Of a stretch of DNA of 64,000 nt, positions 6,957-16,091 are shown one piece after another. A model generated the notes under the pieces. It worked only from the letters and a program-made list of their open reading frames with translations. It was not told the DNA's origin and made no database searches. Origin of the DNA: Ruegeria halocynthiae (GTDB lineage Bacteria; Pseudomonadota; Alphaproteobacteria; Rhodobacterales; Rhodobacteraceae); the NCBI RefSeq assembly GCF_900106805.1, contig NZ_FNNP01000001.1:434001-498000 (forward strand), given 5' to 3'. The position numbers and the translations under genes were made by a program. Numbering within the stretch: position 1 is the first letter of the stretch; each line of letters begins with the position of its first letter.

Positions 6957-8389
6957 CAGATACCGGCCTTTCGTTTTGGCGTGGGGTCTTCCTGCGGTGG
7001 TAGCATATGGCTGAGCGGAAGGCTGACTTCAATAACAGTGCCGCTGCGCCCGCCGCGCGACGAAAGGATGCGCAAAGTGCCGTCAAGCTGTTCGATCCGC
7101 TCTTGCATGTTGCGCAATCCGATTCCGGTGCTGACGTGGCCCGGTTCACTTCGCAACCCGCGACCATTGTCTGTGATCCGCATCGTGGCGCCTTTCTTAT
7201 GACCCCGCAGGTCAATGGTAACATGGGTCGCGCCCGCGTGGCGTTCGATATTGGTCAGGGCTTCCTGTGCGATCCGGTAGAGGGCAATCTTGCTGTCCTG
7301 ATCCAACCTGTTTCGGAACACCACAGTCGAGAATTCGGTTTCAATACCCGTGCGTTCTCTGAAATCGTCAGTCAATGCCTTAAGTGCCGGTCCAAGCCCC
7401 AGATCATCCAGAACGCCGGGGCGCAGGTCGCGGCTGATGCGGCGGACTTCGGTGATGGCGGTAGCCAGATTGTCGATACCTGTTTGTAGTGGGGCCTGCG
7501 CGGCTGCGTCGTCTCTGAGATCCAGCCGTCGGCGGGCATTGTCCAGCGCATAGCGTACGCCAACCAAAATCTGGCTGATGCCATCATGCAATTCGCGGGC
7601 GACGCGTCCGCGCTCTTCCTCCTGAGCATCCAGCACTCGTTGGGTCAGTTCCTTGAGCTTGGCATCCGCCAGTCTGCGCTCGCGAAAATTCAACAACATG
7701 CCCGAGGCGAACACGATCAAAACAGCGGCCAAGACAATGCCGCCGATATACAGGAAAGTACGCTGCACACGCGCCTCGACCTCGGCGCGCGCATTGGCAA
7801 CGGTAGCAACAATGTCGTCGATGAAGACACCGGTGCCTACCAACCAGCGCCAGTCTTGAAGGCCGACCACATAAGCAATCATTTGCGCCTCTTCGCCGGT
7901 CGAAGGCTTTTGCCACATAAAGCTGTGCCATCCCGCACCTTGACGGGCGAGACTGATGAATTCGTTTACAATCGGCGTGCCGTCGCTGTCGGTCAGGTCA
8001 GCCCAGTTGCGATTGATAAATTCAGTCTGGCGCGGGCTGACCAGATTGTTGCCGTCGTAATCGTAGACGAAGAAAAACCCATCTTTGCCGTAGATCATCG
8101 CCGACAGGATTTGAGCAACGAGACTCTTGGCCACCTCATCGTCGGGCGAAGCGCGGCCGTAGATGTAAGCAAATCCGTTGCGGGCCTGCGTTACATAATT
8201 GCGTAGCTCTTCTTTTTTAGCTTCGATGAGGCGGCGTTCGAGGGCTTGTATCTCGCTTTCGGCGGTCGCACGGGATTCGTACGCAACCACCAACGCAATT
8301 GCCGCGACTGCCGCGATCAGCGGAATTGCGGCAACCAGCGACAGTTTCTGCGCATAGGTCAGCGAAATGAGATTTCGGATTCCTCTCAT
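6956..8389 (-). CDS. Cache-domain sensor histidine kinase (HisKA_3 type)
   Basis: Membrane sensor kinase. After an N-terminal membrane helix (about residues 12-35) comes a periplasmic single-Cache domain (GKDGFFFVYDYDGNNLVSP, GWHSFMWQKP, DWRWLVGTGVFIDDI), a second helix (IGGIVLAAVLIVFASGMLL), the dimerisation/phospho-acceptor region with the His in RVARELHDGISQILVG, and an HATPase_c domain (ITDNGRGL, STGIGLRNMQERI). The ATG at 8389 is preferred; the frame can be extended to a TTG at 8425 but without a ribosome site. Cache sensors of this type commonly detect small carboxylates, matching the neighbouring TRAP carboxylate transporter. The ligand is not known. Confidence 0.92.
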   Translation of the reverse strand: MRGIRNLISLTYAQKLSLVAAIPLIAAVAAIALVVAYESRATAESEIQALERRLIEAKKEELRNYVTQARNGFAYIYGRASPDDEVAKSLVAQILSAMIYGKDGFFFVYDYDGNNLVSPRQTEFINRNWADLTDSDGTPIVNEFISLARQGAGWHSFMWQKPSTGEEAQMIAYVVGLQDWRWLVGTGVFIDDIVATVANARAEVEARVQRTFLYIGGIVLAAVLIVFASGMLLNFRERRLADAKLKELTQRVLDAQEEERGRVARELHDGISQILVGVRYALDNARRRLDLRDDAAAQAPLQTGIDNLATAITEVRRISRDLRPGVLDDLGLGPALKALTDDFRERTGIETEFSTVVFRNRLDQDSKIALYRIAQEALTNIERHAGATHVTIDLRGHKKGATMRITDNGRGLRSEPGHVSTGIGLRNMQERIEQLDGTLRILSSRGGRSGTVIEVSLPLSHMLPPQEDPTPKRKAGI

Positions 8390-8523
8390 GGTCGAATCGA
8401 TACGCGCGCTACCGGGAAATTGCAAAAAGATTGGGCGATTGGTGGTCTCAGCCGCCGTTTTAGATGGTAGACAGGTGAAATTAGCCTGATTTGCGGCCTT
8501 GAGCGCGGAAAAACCGGCCCGGC

Positions 8524-8539
8524 TACGTATTAATAGGTA
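8524..8539. promoter_or_regulatory. Candidate NarL-type operator before the TRAP operon
   Basis: TACGTAT, two bases, ATAGGTA: two inverted heptamers matching the TAC-start pattern of NarL-family sites in the 7-2-7 arrangement. It lies about 100 bases before dctP, in the gap shared with the divergent kinase/regulator genes, whose regulator is of NarL type. Binding is inferred from the pattern only. Confidence 0.4.
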
Positions 8540-8634
8540 TTCACATTCATGTGTGCGGAATTAGGCTGACGCGCACTAGAAACGATCGGCCCGGGAAAAT
8601 CTGGGTAATGAATAAGTAGGGGAGGATCACTCAT

Positions 8635-9717
8635 ATGGATCGTCGTAAGTTTCTGAAAACGTCGGCACTGGGCGGCTCGGCTGCTGCAGCCACCACGCTG
8701 GCAGCACCGGCCTATGCGCAGGGCAAGCGTACGCTAACCATGGTTACCTCGTGGGGCCGCGGCCTTGCGGGCGTGTTCGACAGTGCGCAGCGTTGCGCCG
8801 ACAGCATCACCACGATGTCGGATGGCAACCTGAACGTGGAAATCAAAGCAGCCGGCGAACTGGTTGGCGCGTTCGAAGTATTTGATGCGGTTTCGTCCGG
8901 TCAGGCCGATATGTACCACGCGGCCGACTACTACTTTGTCGGTCAGCACCCGGGCTATGCTTTCTTCACCGCGGTTCCGTTCGGCATGACCGCTCAGGAA
9001 ATGGTCAACTGGTACTACCAGGATGGCGGGATGGAGCTGCATGACGAGCTGGGCGAAATCTTTGGCCTGAAATCGTTCCTGGCAGGTAACACCGGCGCGC
9101 AAGCTGGTGGTTGGTATTCGAAAGAGATCAACAGCCCCGAAGACTTCAATGGCCTGAAGTTCCGTATGCCGGGTCTTGGTGGCAAAGCACTGGGTAAACT
9201 GGGCGCATCGGTACAGAACATTCCGGGTTCGGAAGTGTATCAGGCGCTGTCATCCGGCGCGATCGACGGGACCGAGTGGATTGGTCCATGGGCCGATGAA
9301 AAGGCCGGTTTCCAGGAAATCACAAAGGTTTACTACACCGCTGGTTTCCACGAGCCGAATGCAGGTCTGTCGCTGGCAACCAACCGGGAGGTGTTTGATA
9401 GCCTGACGGCAGCACAACAGAAGATCATCGAAATCGCTGCCGGCGAATGCCATCAATGGAATCTGTCGCAATTCCTGGCAAACAACGGTGCCGCACTGCA
9501 GCGTCTGCAGTCGGGTGGTGTCAAGGTCATGGAATTCCCGGACAGCGTTTGGGATGCGTTTGGCGCGGCCAGCCAAGAAGTTCTGGACGAAAACATGGGC
9601 GACGAACTGTTCAAGAAGATCCACGACAGCGCAATGGCGTCATCGGCGTCGTCGTCGGGCTGGCAGGGTCTATCTTCGGGCGTCTACACCGCACAACGCA
9701 ACCGCGTTCGCGGCTAA
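8635..9717 (+). CDS. dctP: TRAP transporter substrate-binding protein, TakP-like
   Basis: Periplasmic binding protein of a tripartite TRAP transporter, 360 aa. The N-terminus MDRRKFLKTSALGGSAAA, ending at APAYAQ, is a twin-arginine (Tat) signal peptide. The body matches the DctP fold and is closest to TakP of Rhodobacter, the 2-oxo acid binder: GGWYSKEINSPEDFNGLKFR contains the conserved carboxylate-binding Arg region, and the stretch AIDGTEWIGPWADEKAGF is highly typical of that branch. The strong ribosome site GGGGAGGA lies eight bases before the ATG. It is the first gene of dctP-dctQ-dctM. Expected substrate: a 2-oxo acid or related monocarboxylate, by similarity only. Confidence 0.9.
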   Translation: MDRRKFLKTSALGGSAAAATTLAAPAYAQGKRTLTMVTSWGRGLAGVFDSAQRCADSITTMSDGNLNVEIKAAGELVGAFEVFDAVSSGQADMYHAADYYFVGQHPGYAFFTAVPFGMTAQEMVNWYYQDGGMELHDELGEIFGLKSFLAGNTGAQAGGWYSKEINSPEDFNGLKFRMPGLGGKALGKLGASVQNIPGSEVYQALSSGAIDGTEWIGPWADEKAGFQEITKVYYTAGFHEPNAGLSLATNREVFDSLTAAQQKIIEIAAGECHQWNLSQFLANNGAALQRLQSGGVKVMEFPDSVWDAFGAASQEVLDENMGDELFKKIHDSAMASSASSSGWQGLSSGVYTAQRNRVRG

Positions 9718-9738
9718 GCGATCGCGCTCAATGCAATC

Positions 9739-9763
9739 GGTTCCCCCGCCAGTCGGGGGAGCC
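9739..9763 (+). other. Strong hairpin between dctP and dctQ
   Basis: GGTTCCCCC, seven bases, GGGGGAGCC form a nine-pair stem (one G-U pair) without a T run, beginning 22 bases after the dctP stop. Hairpins at this place in transporter operons commonly protect the binding-protein mRNA from 3' decay and so give an excess of binding protein over permease. That role is inferred. Confidence 0.6.
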
Positions 9764-9836
9764 ATTCCCGTTGCACATAAGCGGTTCGGACATATCGCAA
9801 CAATGAAACGTGCAACCGATGCGACCTGGGGACAAC

Positions 9837-10763
9837 ATGCAGGACGATAACGGTATCTCGTTCTTCGGCGCCCTGTGGAATGGACTGATCTGGTTCATTC
9901 AGAACATTGCCGAAGCCTTCTATAATTTCGGATATGCCATCACGCATCCGCAACTCTGGCTGAACTGGTCGGACAAAGAAGCGATCATGCGCTTTGTCTA
10001 TTATGGCGGTTCGGTCGAGTTCTTCTTTGTGATCTTCACGCTGTTTCTCGTGCTGACAGCCATCGGGCTCTACTGGCGTGGATTCATGTGGGGCATGGTG
10101 CGTGGGCTTGAAGGTTTTGCCAATACAACGGGCCGCTTCTTTGCATGGGCCGGGTTGTTGATGGTGATCCAGCAGATCGTCATCGTTTTCATGCAGCGGG
10201 TTTTTACGCGCCCCGACATGTCTTTCGGGCTGGGTATTCCGTTTCAGATGGATATCAGCTGGTTCGCGGAAGAACTTAAACTTTATAACGCCATGGTCGT
10301 CTGCCTGTGCTGCACTTACACCTTTGTGCAAGGCGGTCACGTCCGGGTTGACCTGATCTATGCGGGCATCAGCCACAAAGCCAAGCGCGTGGTCGACATG
10401 TGCGGTGCAGTGCTGTTTATGATGCCCATGGCCGTGTTGACCTGGATGTATGGCTGGTACTTCATGTGGCGGCACCTGATCGTGCCGAAACCATCGGCCA
10501 GTGACGCGTTGGATCGGTTGCTGACCAAATCCCGCGCGCTGCGCTGGAACGTGGAAACCATCGGGTTCAGCCCAAACGGGTTCAACGCCTATTTCCTGTT
10601 TAAAATCCTGCTGGTGGCTTTTGCTGCCATGGTGTTCCTCCACGCTATCGCGTTCCTGTACCGTTCGTATCTGGAATATGTGGAAGGGCCGGAAAGCATT
10701 GGAAAATACCTCGACAAGGACAGCCTTGGTGAGGGTGAAGAAGCCTACGAAGGCGCGCATTAG
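9837..10763 (+). CDS. dctQ: TRAP transporter small permease subunit, DctQ family
   Basis: Inner-membrane subunit of about 308 aa that pairs with DctM. Hydrophobic segments lie near residues 50-75, 85-110, 155-175, 195-225 and 250-275. The stretch LYNAMVVCLCCTYTFVQGGHVRVDLIYAGIS is the DctQ signature (G-H-V-R-V-D). At 308 aa it is longer than the usual 160-200, as is typical for the DctQ partners of the TakP branch, with an extra N-terminal segment and a charged C-terminal tail. The ATG at 9837 is chosen (start MQDDNGISFF); an in-frame extension to 9810 lacks support. It lies 17 bases before dctM. Confidence 0.9.
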   Translation: MQDDNGISFFGALWNGLIWFIQNIAEAFYNFGYAITHPQLWLNWSDKEAIMRFVYYGGSVEFFFVIFTLFLVLTAIGLYWRGFMWGMVRGLEGFANTTGRFFAWAGLLMVIQQIVIVFMQRVFTRPDMSFGLGIPFQMDISWFAEELKLYNAMVVCLCCTYTFVQGGHVRVDLIYAGISHKAKRVVDMCGAVLFMMPMAVLTWMYGWYFMWRHLIVPKPSASDALDRLLTKSRALRWNVETIGFSPNGFNAYFLFKILLVAFAAMVFLHAIAFLYRSYLEYVEGPESIGKYLDKDSLGEGEEAYEGAH

Positions 10764-10780
10764 GGACGGAGAACCAGACA

Positions 10781-13135
10781 ATGCTATTCGGACTTGATGG
10801 CGTCGAGATAGGCCTCATTATCGTATTCTTCTGCCTCTTCGGAGGCATCCTTTCGGGATTTCCGGTGGCATTTGCCATCGGCGGGGCCGGGGTGATCTCG
10901 TTCGGGATCATCGCTGCATTAGACAGCGCCGGACTGTTGATCCATCAGGCGATTGATACCGGGTCAACTGGGTATCGGGATCTGGTGAATTCAGGGATCA
11001 AACCGGATGTCATATCCATATTCCGATACCCGGACCTACCCAGAATAGCCGAACCGGTCTTTGTACAAGGCTGGGAAACTGCGCTAGATCGCAACGTCTC
11101 GTTCATTGTAAACCGCATGAACGAACGTGTTCTGGCTGGGCAATCTATCGAAACCCTACTGGCCGTTCTGATGTTCGTCCTGATGGGCATCACGCTGGAG
11201 CGATCCAAGATCGCGAATGATCTGCTGACCACGATGGCGCGCGTATTTGGCCCGTTGCCCGGCGGTTTGGCTGTGTCGATCGTGGTTGTGGGCGCGTTCC
11301 TTGCCGCCTCGACGGGCATCGTGGGTGCGACTGTGGTGACAATGGGTTTGTTGGCGCTGCCAACCATGTTGCGCAACAATTATTCGCCGGAACTGGCAAC
11401 GGGTGTGATCGCCGCCTCGGGAACTTTGGGGCAGATCATTCCGCCATCCATCGTGATTGTTTTGCTTGGAACACTGGCGGGTGACCTCTATTCGACTGCT
11501 CAGGAAACGCGCGCCGTCGATGCAGGTTGCACCGATGCGCTGACCTATCTGGGTCAGCCTGCGGTTGTCTCGGTGGGAACGCTGTTCCAAGCAGCGTTGT
11601 TGCCGGGGATCATGCTGGCACTGCTCTATGCGCTCTACGCCTTCGGATATGCGCTGCTGAACCCGCACAAGGCCCCGGCGGTTGAGATGTCGGGCGGCTC
11701 GGGTGAGACCATCACACGCGCAGAAGGCCTGACCTGGCTGTTGGGTGCTCCGGTTGCTGTGATCGTCGGCGCTGTGCTGCTGGGTAGCGCGGGTGTGATC
11801 GGCAGCCAGAACATCTCGGTCTCGTCCTTCTCGGATATCGGGCAGGGCGCGTCGCTGCGAACGAATGTCTCGGAAGAGTGCAAAGCCTCGATGATCGAGT
11901 TGCATGGACAGTCCACATGGGATCAGGCTGTTGCCGAGCAGGACGCGATTGACGCAGCCGGAGGCGCGGCGGAAGCGAAGCGCTTGAGCGAAGAGGAACT
12001 GGCCGCCGCGCAGGAGGCCAAGATCGCTTCGGCTGCGCCGATTGGAAACGGTGTGGCCGTGATCGTGGTTCTTTTGGGCCTGACGCTGGTGTTGGGCCGT
12101 GGTATCGCGCCGTCGCGGGCGCCACAGCCTTTGATCGTGGGAGCCATCGGCCTTCTCCTGATGCTGCTGGTGGATGTGCTGCTGATCGCGCCGACAACCT
12201 CATCGGGGGCCACATTCGTGCTGTTGGCCATACCTTTTGCGCTGGCTATGTATGGCTGCAAAGAAGCGGCTGCGCGCTGTGCCACGAATGATCTGATCCG
12301 CGTGGTCTTCCCACCATTGGTTCTGATCATCGCAGTGCTGGGCTCGATCCTTGGCGGCGTGACCAACCCAACGCCCGCCGCGGCACTGGGGGCAGGCGGA
12401 GCGATCATGCTGGCGGCCTATCGCAAGCTTCAGGATCAGGGGCGGTCGGGCAGGGTAATCATATGGTCCACCTTCGCCGTCGTCATAGCCTTGCTGATGG
12501 GGGTGAACTTTGATCTGCGCATCAATCAGGGTGGCGTAACGGTCGAAAGCTGGATTGCCTTTATCATCGCCTATTCGGCATATCTGTATGCTTTGTTTGG
12601 TCTGCTGTTTGGCTGCTGGGTTCTGTTCTCCAGTGGGGTGCTGACCCCGGTGGTGCGCGAAACGGCCAAGGTGACCTCAATGGTTTTCACCATTCTGATC
12701 GGGTCGCAGCTGCTGAACCTTGTGGTGATTTCGTTCGGAGGAGAGCATTACATCCAGCAGTTCCTCAAGAGCTTCGACAACGAGTTTACGGTCTTCCTGA
12801 TCGTGATGCTGGTACTGTTCTTCCTGGGCTTCGTGCTGGATTTCCTCGAAATCATCTACATCGTGATCCCCATTGTGGGGCCGGTGATTTACGGCGGGTC
12901 GTTTGATCCGAAATGGGTGACGATCATGGTGGCAGTGAACCTGCAAACCTCGTTCCTGACGCCGCCGTTCGGGTTCGCGCTGTTCTATCTGAGGGGCGTT
13001 GCACCGAAAGAAGTCACAACCGGCCATATCTATCGAGGCATCATTCCCTTTGTGATTATTCAGGTGGTTGGCATTGCGATCTTGTGGTTTTTCCCTTCGA
13101 TCGTGACAATTGTACCTGATCTGATCCCAAGCTGA
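10781..13135 (+). CDS. dctM: TRAP transporter large permease subunit, long DctM
   Basis: The ion-coupled permease subunit of the TRAP system, 784 aa with many membrane helices. Family marks include the N-terminal GIILSGFPVAFAIGG-like segment, IAASGTLGQIIPPSIVIVLL and a C-terminal NLQTSFLTPPFGFALFYLRG. It is much longer than a standard DctM of about 430 aa. Two insertions are visible: a hydrophilic stretch near residues 45-130 and an acidic, alanine-rich soluble segment near 340-425 (EQDAIDAAGGAAEAKRLSEE), followed by extra helices. Long forms of this kind are known in the branch with long DctQ. The gene ends at a strong terminator. Confidence 0.9.
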   Translation: MLFGLDGVEIGLIIVFFCLFGGILSGFPVAFAIGGAGVISFGIIAALDSAGLLIHQAIDTGSTGYRDLVNSGIKPDVISIFRYPDLPRIAEPVFVQGWETALDRNVSFIVNRMNERVLAGQSIETLLAVLMFVLMGITLERSKIANDLLTTMARVFGPLPGGLAVSIVVVGAFLAASTGIVGATVVTMGLLALPTMLRNNYSPELATGVIAASGTLGQIIPPSIVIVLLGTLAGDLYSTAQETRAVDAGCTDALTYLGQPAVVSVGTLFQAALLPGIMLALLYALYAFGYALLNPHKAPAVEMSGGSGETITRAEGLTWLLGAPVAVIVGAVLLGSAGVIGSQNISVSSFSDIGQGASLRTNVSEECKASMIELHGQSTWDQAVAEQDAIDAAGGAAEAKRLSEEELAAAQEAKIASAAPIGNGVAVIVVLLGLTLVLGRGIAPSRAPQPLIVGAIGLLLMLLVDVLLIAPTTSSGATFVLLAIPFALAMYGCKEAAARCATNDLIRVVFPPLVLIIAVLGSILGGVTNPTPAAALGAGGAIMLAAYRKLQDQGRSGRVIIWSTFAVVIALLMGVNFDLRINQGGVTVESWIAFIIAYSAYLYALFGLLFGCWVLFSSGVLTPVVRETAKVTSMVFTILIGSQLLNLVVISFGGEHYIQQFLKSFDNEFTVFLIVMLVLFFLGFVLDFLEIIYIVIPIVGPVIYGGSFDPKWVTIMVAVNLQTSFLTPPFGFALFYLRGVAPKEVTTGHIYRGIIPFVIIQVVGIAILWFFPSIVTIVPDLIPS

Positions 13136-13155
13136 TCCGACTTGACTGTCAGCAG

Positions 13156-13188
13156 AAACGGAGGCCCCAACGGGCCTCCGTTTTTTTT
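13156..13188. terminator. Bidirectional intrinsic terminator after dctM
   Basis: AAACGGAGGCCC, four bases, GGGCCTCCGTTT form a twelve-pair stem followed by T8 on the plus strand. The A residues before the stem make it usable in reverse for the convergent symporter gene, which stops at 13190. Confidence 0.92.
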
Positions 13189-13189
13189 A

Positions 13190-14548
13190 TCAGGAATGTG
13201 GTTGTGGTTGGGCCATCGTTGCAAGCACCTTTTCGGCGGCATCGTCGATAGCAAGGTCTGTTGAACCAAGCACACCGGCATCCGGATTGCCGAAGACGGC
13301 CTTGTTCAGCTTGCCGACTCGTTGCCCGACGATGGTCGTGACAACGGCATCACCGGTGACATTCACGACTGTTCGCATCATGTCGAGTATCCGATCAACC
13401 GCCAGAATTATCCCGATGCCTTCCAGCGGCATCCCCAACTGGTTCAGGACCATCGCCAGCATCACGATCCCCACGCCGGGTACCCCCGCTGTGCCGATTG
13501 AGGCCAGAACCGAGATTGAGATTACGGTCAGATAACCGCTCAGCCCCAGATCGATGCCATAGGCATTGGCAAGGAACACGGTCGCCACGCCATGCATGAT
13601 CGCGGTCCCGTCCATGTTAATCGTTGCACCCAGAGGGATACCGAATGAGGCAACCGAACGGTCAACGCCAATCCGCTGTGTGACGCATTGCATACTGGCC
13701 GGGATTGTCGCGTTCGAACTGGAGGTTGAGAATGCGAAAATCTGGGCCGAGCGCATCTTGCGCAGGAAAATCCGTGGGCTCAAACCGGTGGTGAAATACA
13801 GCAACGCCATCAGTGTCACACAGAGATGGAATACCAATGTAAGGCTGATCGTCGCCAGATAGCCGATGACCGGGCCGAACAGTCCGAACCCTTCCATCGC
13901 AAAAGTCTTGGCAATCAGGCTGAACACACCGATCGGGGCAAAGGCCATGACGATCTTGGCGATCTTCATTGCCAGTTCGTTCATGAACTCACAGCCTTCG
14001 ACAAATGCTTTGGCGCGGCTGCCCATCATCAGAACGGTAATGCCGACGACCATCACGTAAAAGATGATCTGCAGCATCTCTCCATTGGCAAGCGCATGGA
14101 TCGGATTTTTGGGAACGATGTTCGCCAAAATTTCCCATGTTGTTTGTGGGTTAGCGACACTCAGCCCTTCACCAGCCAAATGCAGGCTTTCGAATCCCGT
14201 GCCCGGACCAATAAGGCCGGCAAAGATCAATGCGGTGGTCACGGCCAGCGCTGTGGTTGCCAGATAGGTGACAAAGGTCAGCCCTCCGACGCGGCCGAGC
14301 AATTTAACATCCCCGATCCCTACAACGCCACACAGCAGTGAGAATACAACAAGCGGCACCACAAGCATCTGCAGCGCATTCAGAAACATCTGCCCCAGCA
14401 TCGACAGGACACCCTGCACAAGGGTGGCATTGAGGGCAGCGATATCGAGATAGTTCAATACCAGTCCAAAGACCGAGCCCAAGGCCAGCGCGATCAGAAT
14501 CTGGGTCGTCAGGTTGGTCGAAAGAAGACGGCGTGCGGCATTTATCAT
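13190..14548 (-). CDS. Dicarboxylate/amino acid:cation symporter (DAACS family)
   Basis: Secondary transporter of the GltP/DctA family, 452 aa, taking up acidic amino acids or C4-dicarboxylates with Na+ or H+. It has eight predicted helices and re-entrant loops; the serine-rich HP1 motif AFSTSSSNATIPAS and the NMDGTA motif (TINMDGTAIMHG) of the substrate and cation site are intact. The C-terminal region ILDMMRTVVNVTGDAVVTTI holds the Asp/Asn/Thr residues of TM8 that bind the substrate. The ATG at 14548 follows AAGGAGG by about six bases, ruling out the longer TTG frame. Specificity between glutamate/aspartate and dicarboxylate cannot be decided here. Confidence 0.93.
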   Translation of the reverse strand: MINAARRLLSTNLTTQILIALALGSVFGLVLNYLDIAALNATLVQGVLSMLGQMFLNALQMLVVPLVVFSLLCGVVGIGDVKLLGRVGGLTFVTYLATTALAVTTALIFAGLIGPGTGFESLHLAGEGLSVANPQTTWEILANIVPKNPIHALANGEMLQIIFYVMVVGITVLMMGSRAKAFVEGCEFMNELAMKIAKIVMAFAPIGVFSLIAKTFAMEGFGLFGPVIGYLATISLTLVFHLCVTLMALLYFTTGLSPRIFLRKMRSAQIFAFSTSSSNATIPASMQCVTQRIGVDRSVASFGIPLGATINMDGTAIMHGVATVFLANAYGIDLGLSGYLTVISISVLASIGTAGVPGVGIVMLAMVLNQLGMPLEGIGIILAVDRILDMMRTVVNVTGDAVVTTIVGQRVGKLNKAVFGNPDAGVLGSTDLAIDDAAEKVLATMAQPQPHS

Positions 14549-14777
14549 TTTCCCCTCCTTCAAGTACTTCCGTGACGGGTTGGGAACCTGTCACAGCAAC
14601 AAAAAACCAAACCCTGCAGATATTTATGAGATCGCAGGCGTCTGAACCGGGTCGTGTATTAAGAAGTCTGGCTTATTTGGTGACGTAAGGTCAGTTTTCA
14701 ACTGCCTAAAAAATATGCGAAGTGATTAAAATTGACGCACCTATTGGGGGTATTTGTAAGCTGTTGTAAAGTAATGA

Positions 14778-15185
14778 TTATGAAGCGTCGGAAGCGGCCG
14801 TAAACTCGATCAGGTCCCAACGATTTCCGAAGGGATCGCACCAAACAGCAACAATTCCATAAGGTTCGTGGCGCGGACGCTCTTCAAAGCCGATGCCAGA
14901 TTCCAGCATTGCGGCATGATCGCGATAGAAGTCATCGGTTTCGAGAAAAAAACCTACACGTCCGCCTGTCTGGTTGCCGATTGCGGTCATCTGTTCGGGG
15001 CCATCCGCTTTGGCTAGCAACAATGAGGCACCGGTTAGACCTGGCGGTGTCACGCGCACCCAGCGTTTACCACCGCCCAGATCAATATCCTGCGTCAGAG
15101 TGAATTTCAGCCTGTTGGTGTAAAACGCAATCGCGTCATCATAATCCGGTACGACCAGCGTCACCGCATGAAGGCTTTGCCGCAT
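14778..15185 (-). CDS. VOC (glyoxalase/bleomycin-resistance) superfamily protein
   Basis: A 135-aa protein with two beta-alpha-beta-beta-beta modules. The N-terminal VTLVVPDYDDAIAFYTNRLKF and C-terminal GIVAVWCDPFGNRWDLIEFT are VOC hallmarks, with His6 and the final Glu as possible metal ligands. Many such proteins are lactoylglutathione lyase-like or of unknown function. It lies six bases after the leucyl/arginyl transferase gene, likely the same transcript. The reaction is not assignable. Confidence 0.85.
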   Translation of the reverse strand: MRQSLHAVTLVVPDYDDAIAFYTNRLKFTLTQDIDLGGGKRWVRVTPPGLTGASLLLAKADGPEQMTAIGNQTGGRVGFFLETDDFYRDHAAMLESGIGFEERPRHEPYGIVAVWCDPFGNRWDLIEFTAASDAS

Positions 15186-15191
15186 GATGTT

Positions 15192-16016
15192 TCAGCCTTT
15201 GGTTGGGTGGCGGTCGGGCAGTTGGATATTAGCCACCTGTTCGGCAATCGGGGCAGATGACAGGGGGTGGTGGACTGATTGGGCATACTGCTCGGGGTTA
15301 TCGATCCGCTTCCACTCGCCTTGTATATAGACCTGTAGTCCCGAAAACTTGGCCTTGTAGCCCATTTTTGGGCTGCCGGGGACCCAATATCCCAGATAGA
15401 TGTACGGCAATCCGGCCTCTCGCGCGATCTCGATATGATCGAGGATCATGTACGTGCCCAGCGAGTGCTGCTGAAACTGCGGATCGTAGAACGAGTAGAC
15501 CATGCTCAGCCCGTCATCCAGCACATCTGTCAGGCTGACGGCGATCAATTCGCCGGTTTTGGGGTCGGCATATTCCACAACACGGCTGCGGATCGGGGTC
15601 TCTTCAATCATCGCGGCAAATTCGAACACATCCATATCGGCCATGCCACCATCGGCGTGACGGGCATCCAGATAGCGGCGGAACAGATCGAATTGCTCAT
15701 CCGTTGCCCAGGGAGATGTGGCGCGTCGTTTGAGATAGGAATTTCGTTTGAACGCGCGCTTTTGGCTCTTTCGCGGTCGGAAGGCCGAAACATCTATGCG
15801 GGCCGACAAACAGGCCGCACAATCGGTGCAGGACGGGCGATACAGTACGTTCTGCGAGCGGCGAAACCCTTGTTGTGACAGGCAATTGTTCAATTGATCC
15901 GAGCCGTCCCCCTGAAGGGCAGTGAACAGCTTGCGTTCCATCCTGCCCTCAAGGTAAGGGCAGGGCTGGGGTGCCGTCACATAGAATTGTGGCGCAATTG
16001 GCAGCGTGTGTCGCAT
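15192..16016 (-). CDS. bpt: Aminoacyl-tRNA-protein transferase (Bpt/Ate, N-degron pathway)
   Basis: Cytoplasmic enzyme moving an amino acid from a charged tRNA to the N-terminus of proteins, marking them for ClpAP/ClpS degradation. The 274-aa protein has the ATE N-terminal domain with Cys pairs ([15 protein letters not shown] and [20 protein letters not shown]) and the C-terminal domain ending in the G-Y-W and K-x-x-x-x-P-M/KM-x-Y-K region ([19 protein letters not shown]). Bacterial members of this family add Leu to Asp/Glu N-termini (Bpt), which is the likely activity; many annotations call it arginyltransferase. The ATG at 16016 ([13 protein letters not shown]) is preferred over an upstream in-frame start. 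Confidence 0.88.
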   Translation of the reverse strand: MRHTLPIAPQFYVTAPQPCPYLEGRMERKLFTALQGDGSDQLNNCLSQQGFRRSQNVLYRPSCTDCAACLSARIDVSAFRPRKSQKRAFKRNSYLKRRATSPWATDEQFDLFRRYLDARHADGGMADMDVFEFAAMIEETPIRSRVVEYADPKTGELIAVSLTDVLDDGLSMVYSFYDPQFQQHSLGTYMILDHIEIAREAGLPYIYLGYWVPGSPKMGYKAKFSGLQVYIQGEWKRIDNPEQYAQSVHHPLSSAPIAEQVANIQLPDRHPTKG

Positions 16017-16091
16017 GAAGGTCCCGCATTTCCTCGGGGCCGATGATAACAACGGTTCTTGGTGCCGCCAAGTGTTTCACTCAGGTGTTTT

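Noticed and set aside
9714-10781. Long His- and Gln-rich open frame antisense to dctQ
   Set aside because: The unusual composition is that of reverse-read membrane codons; dctQ is a firm call on the other strand.
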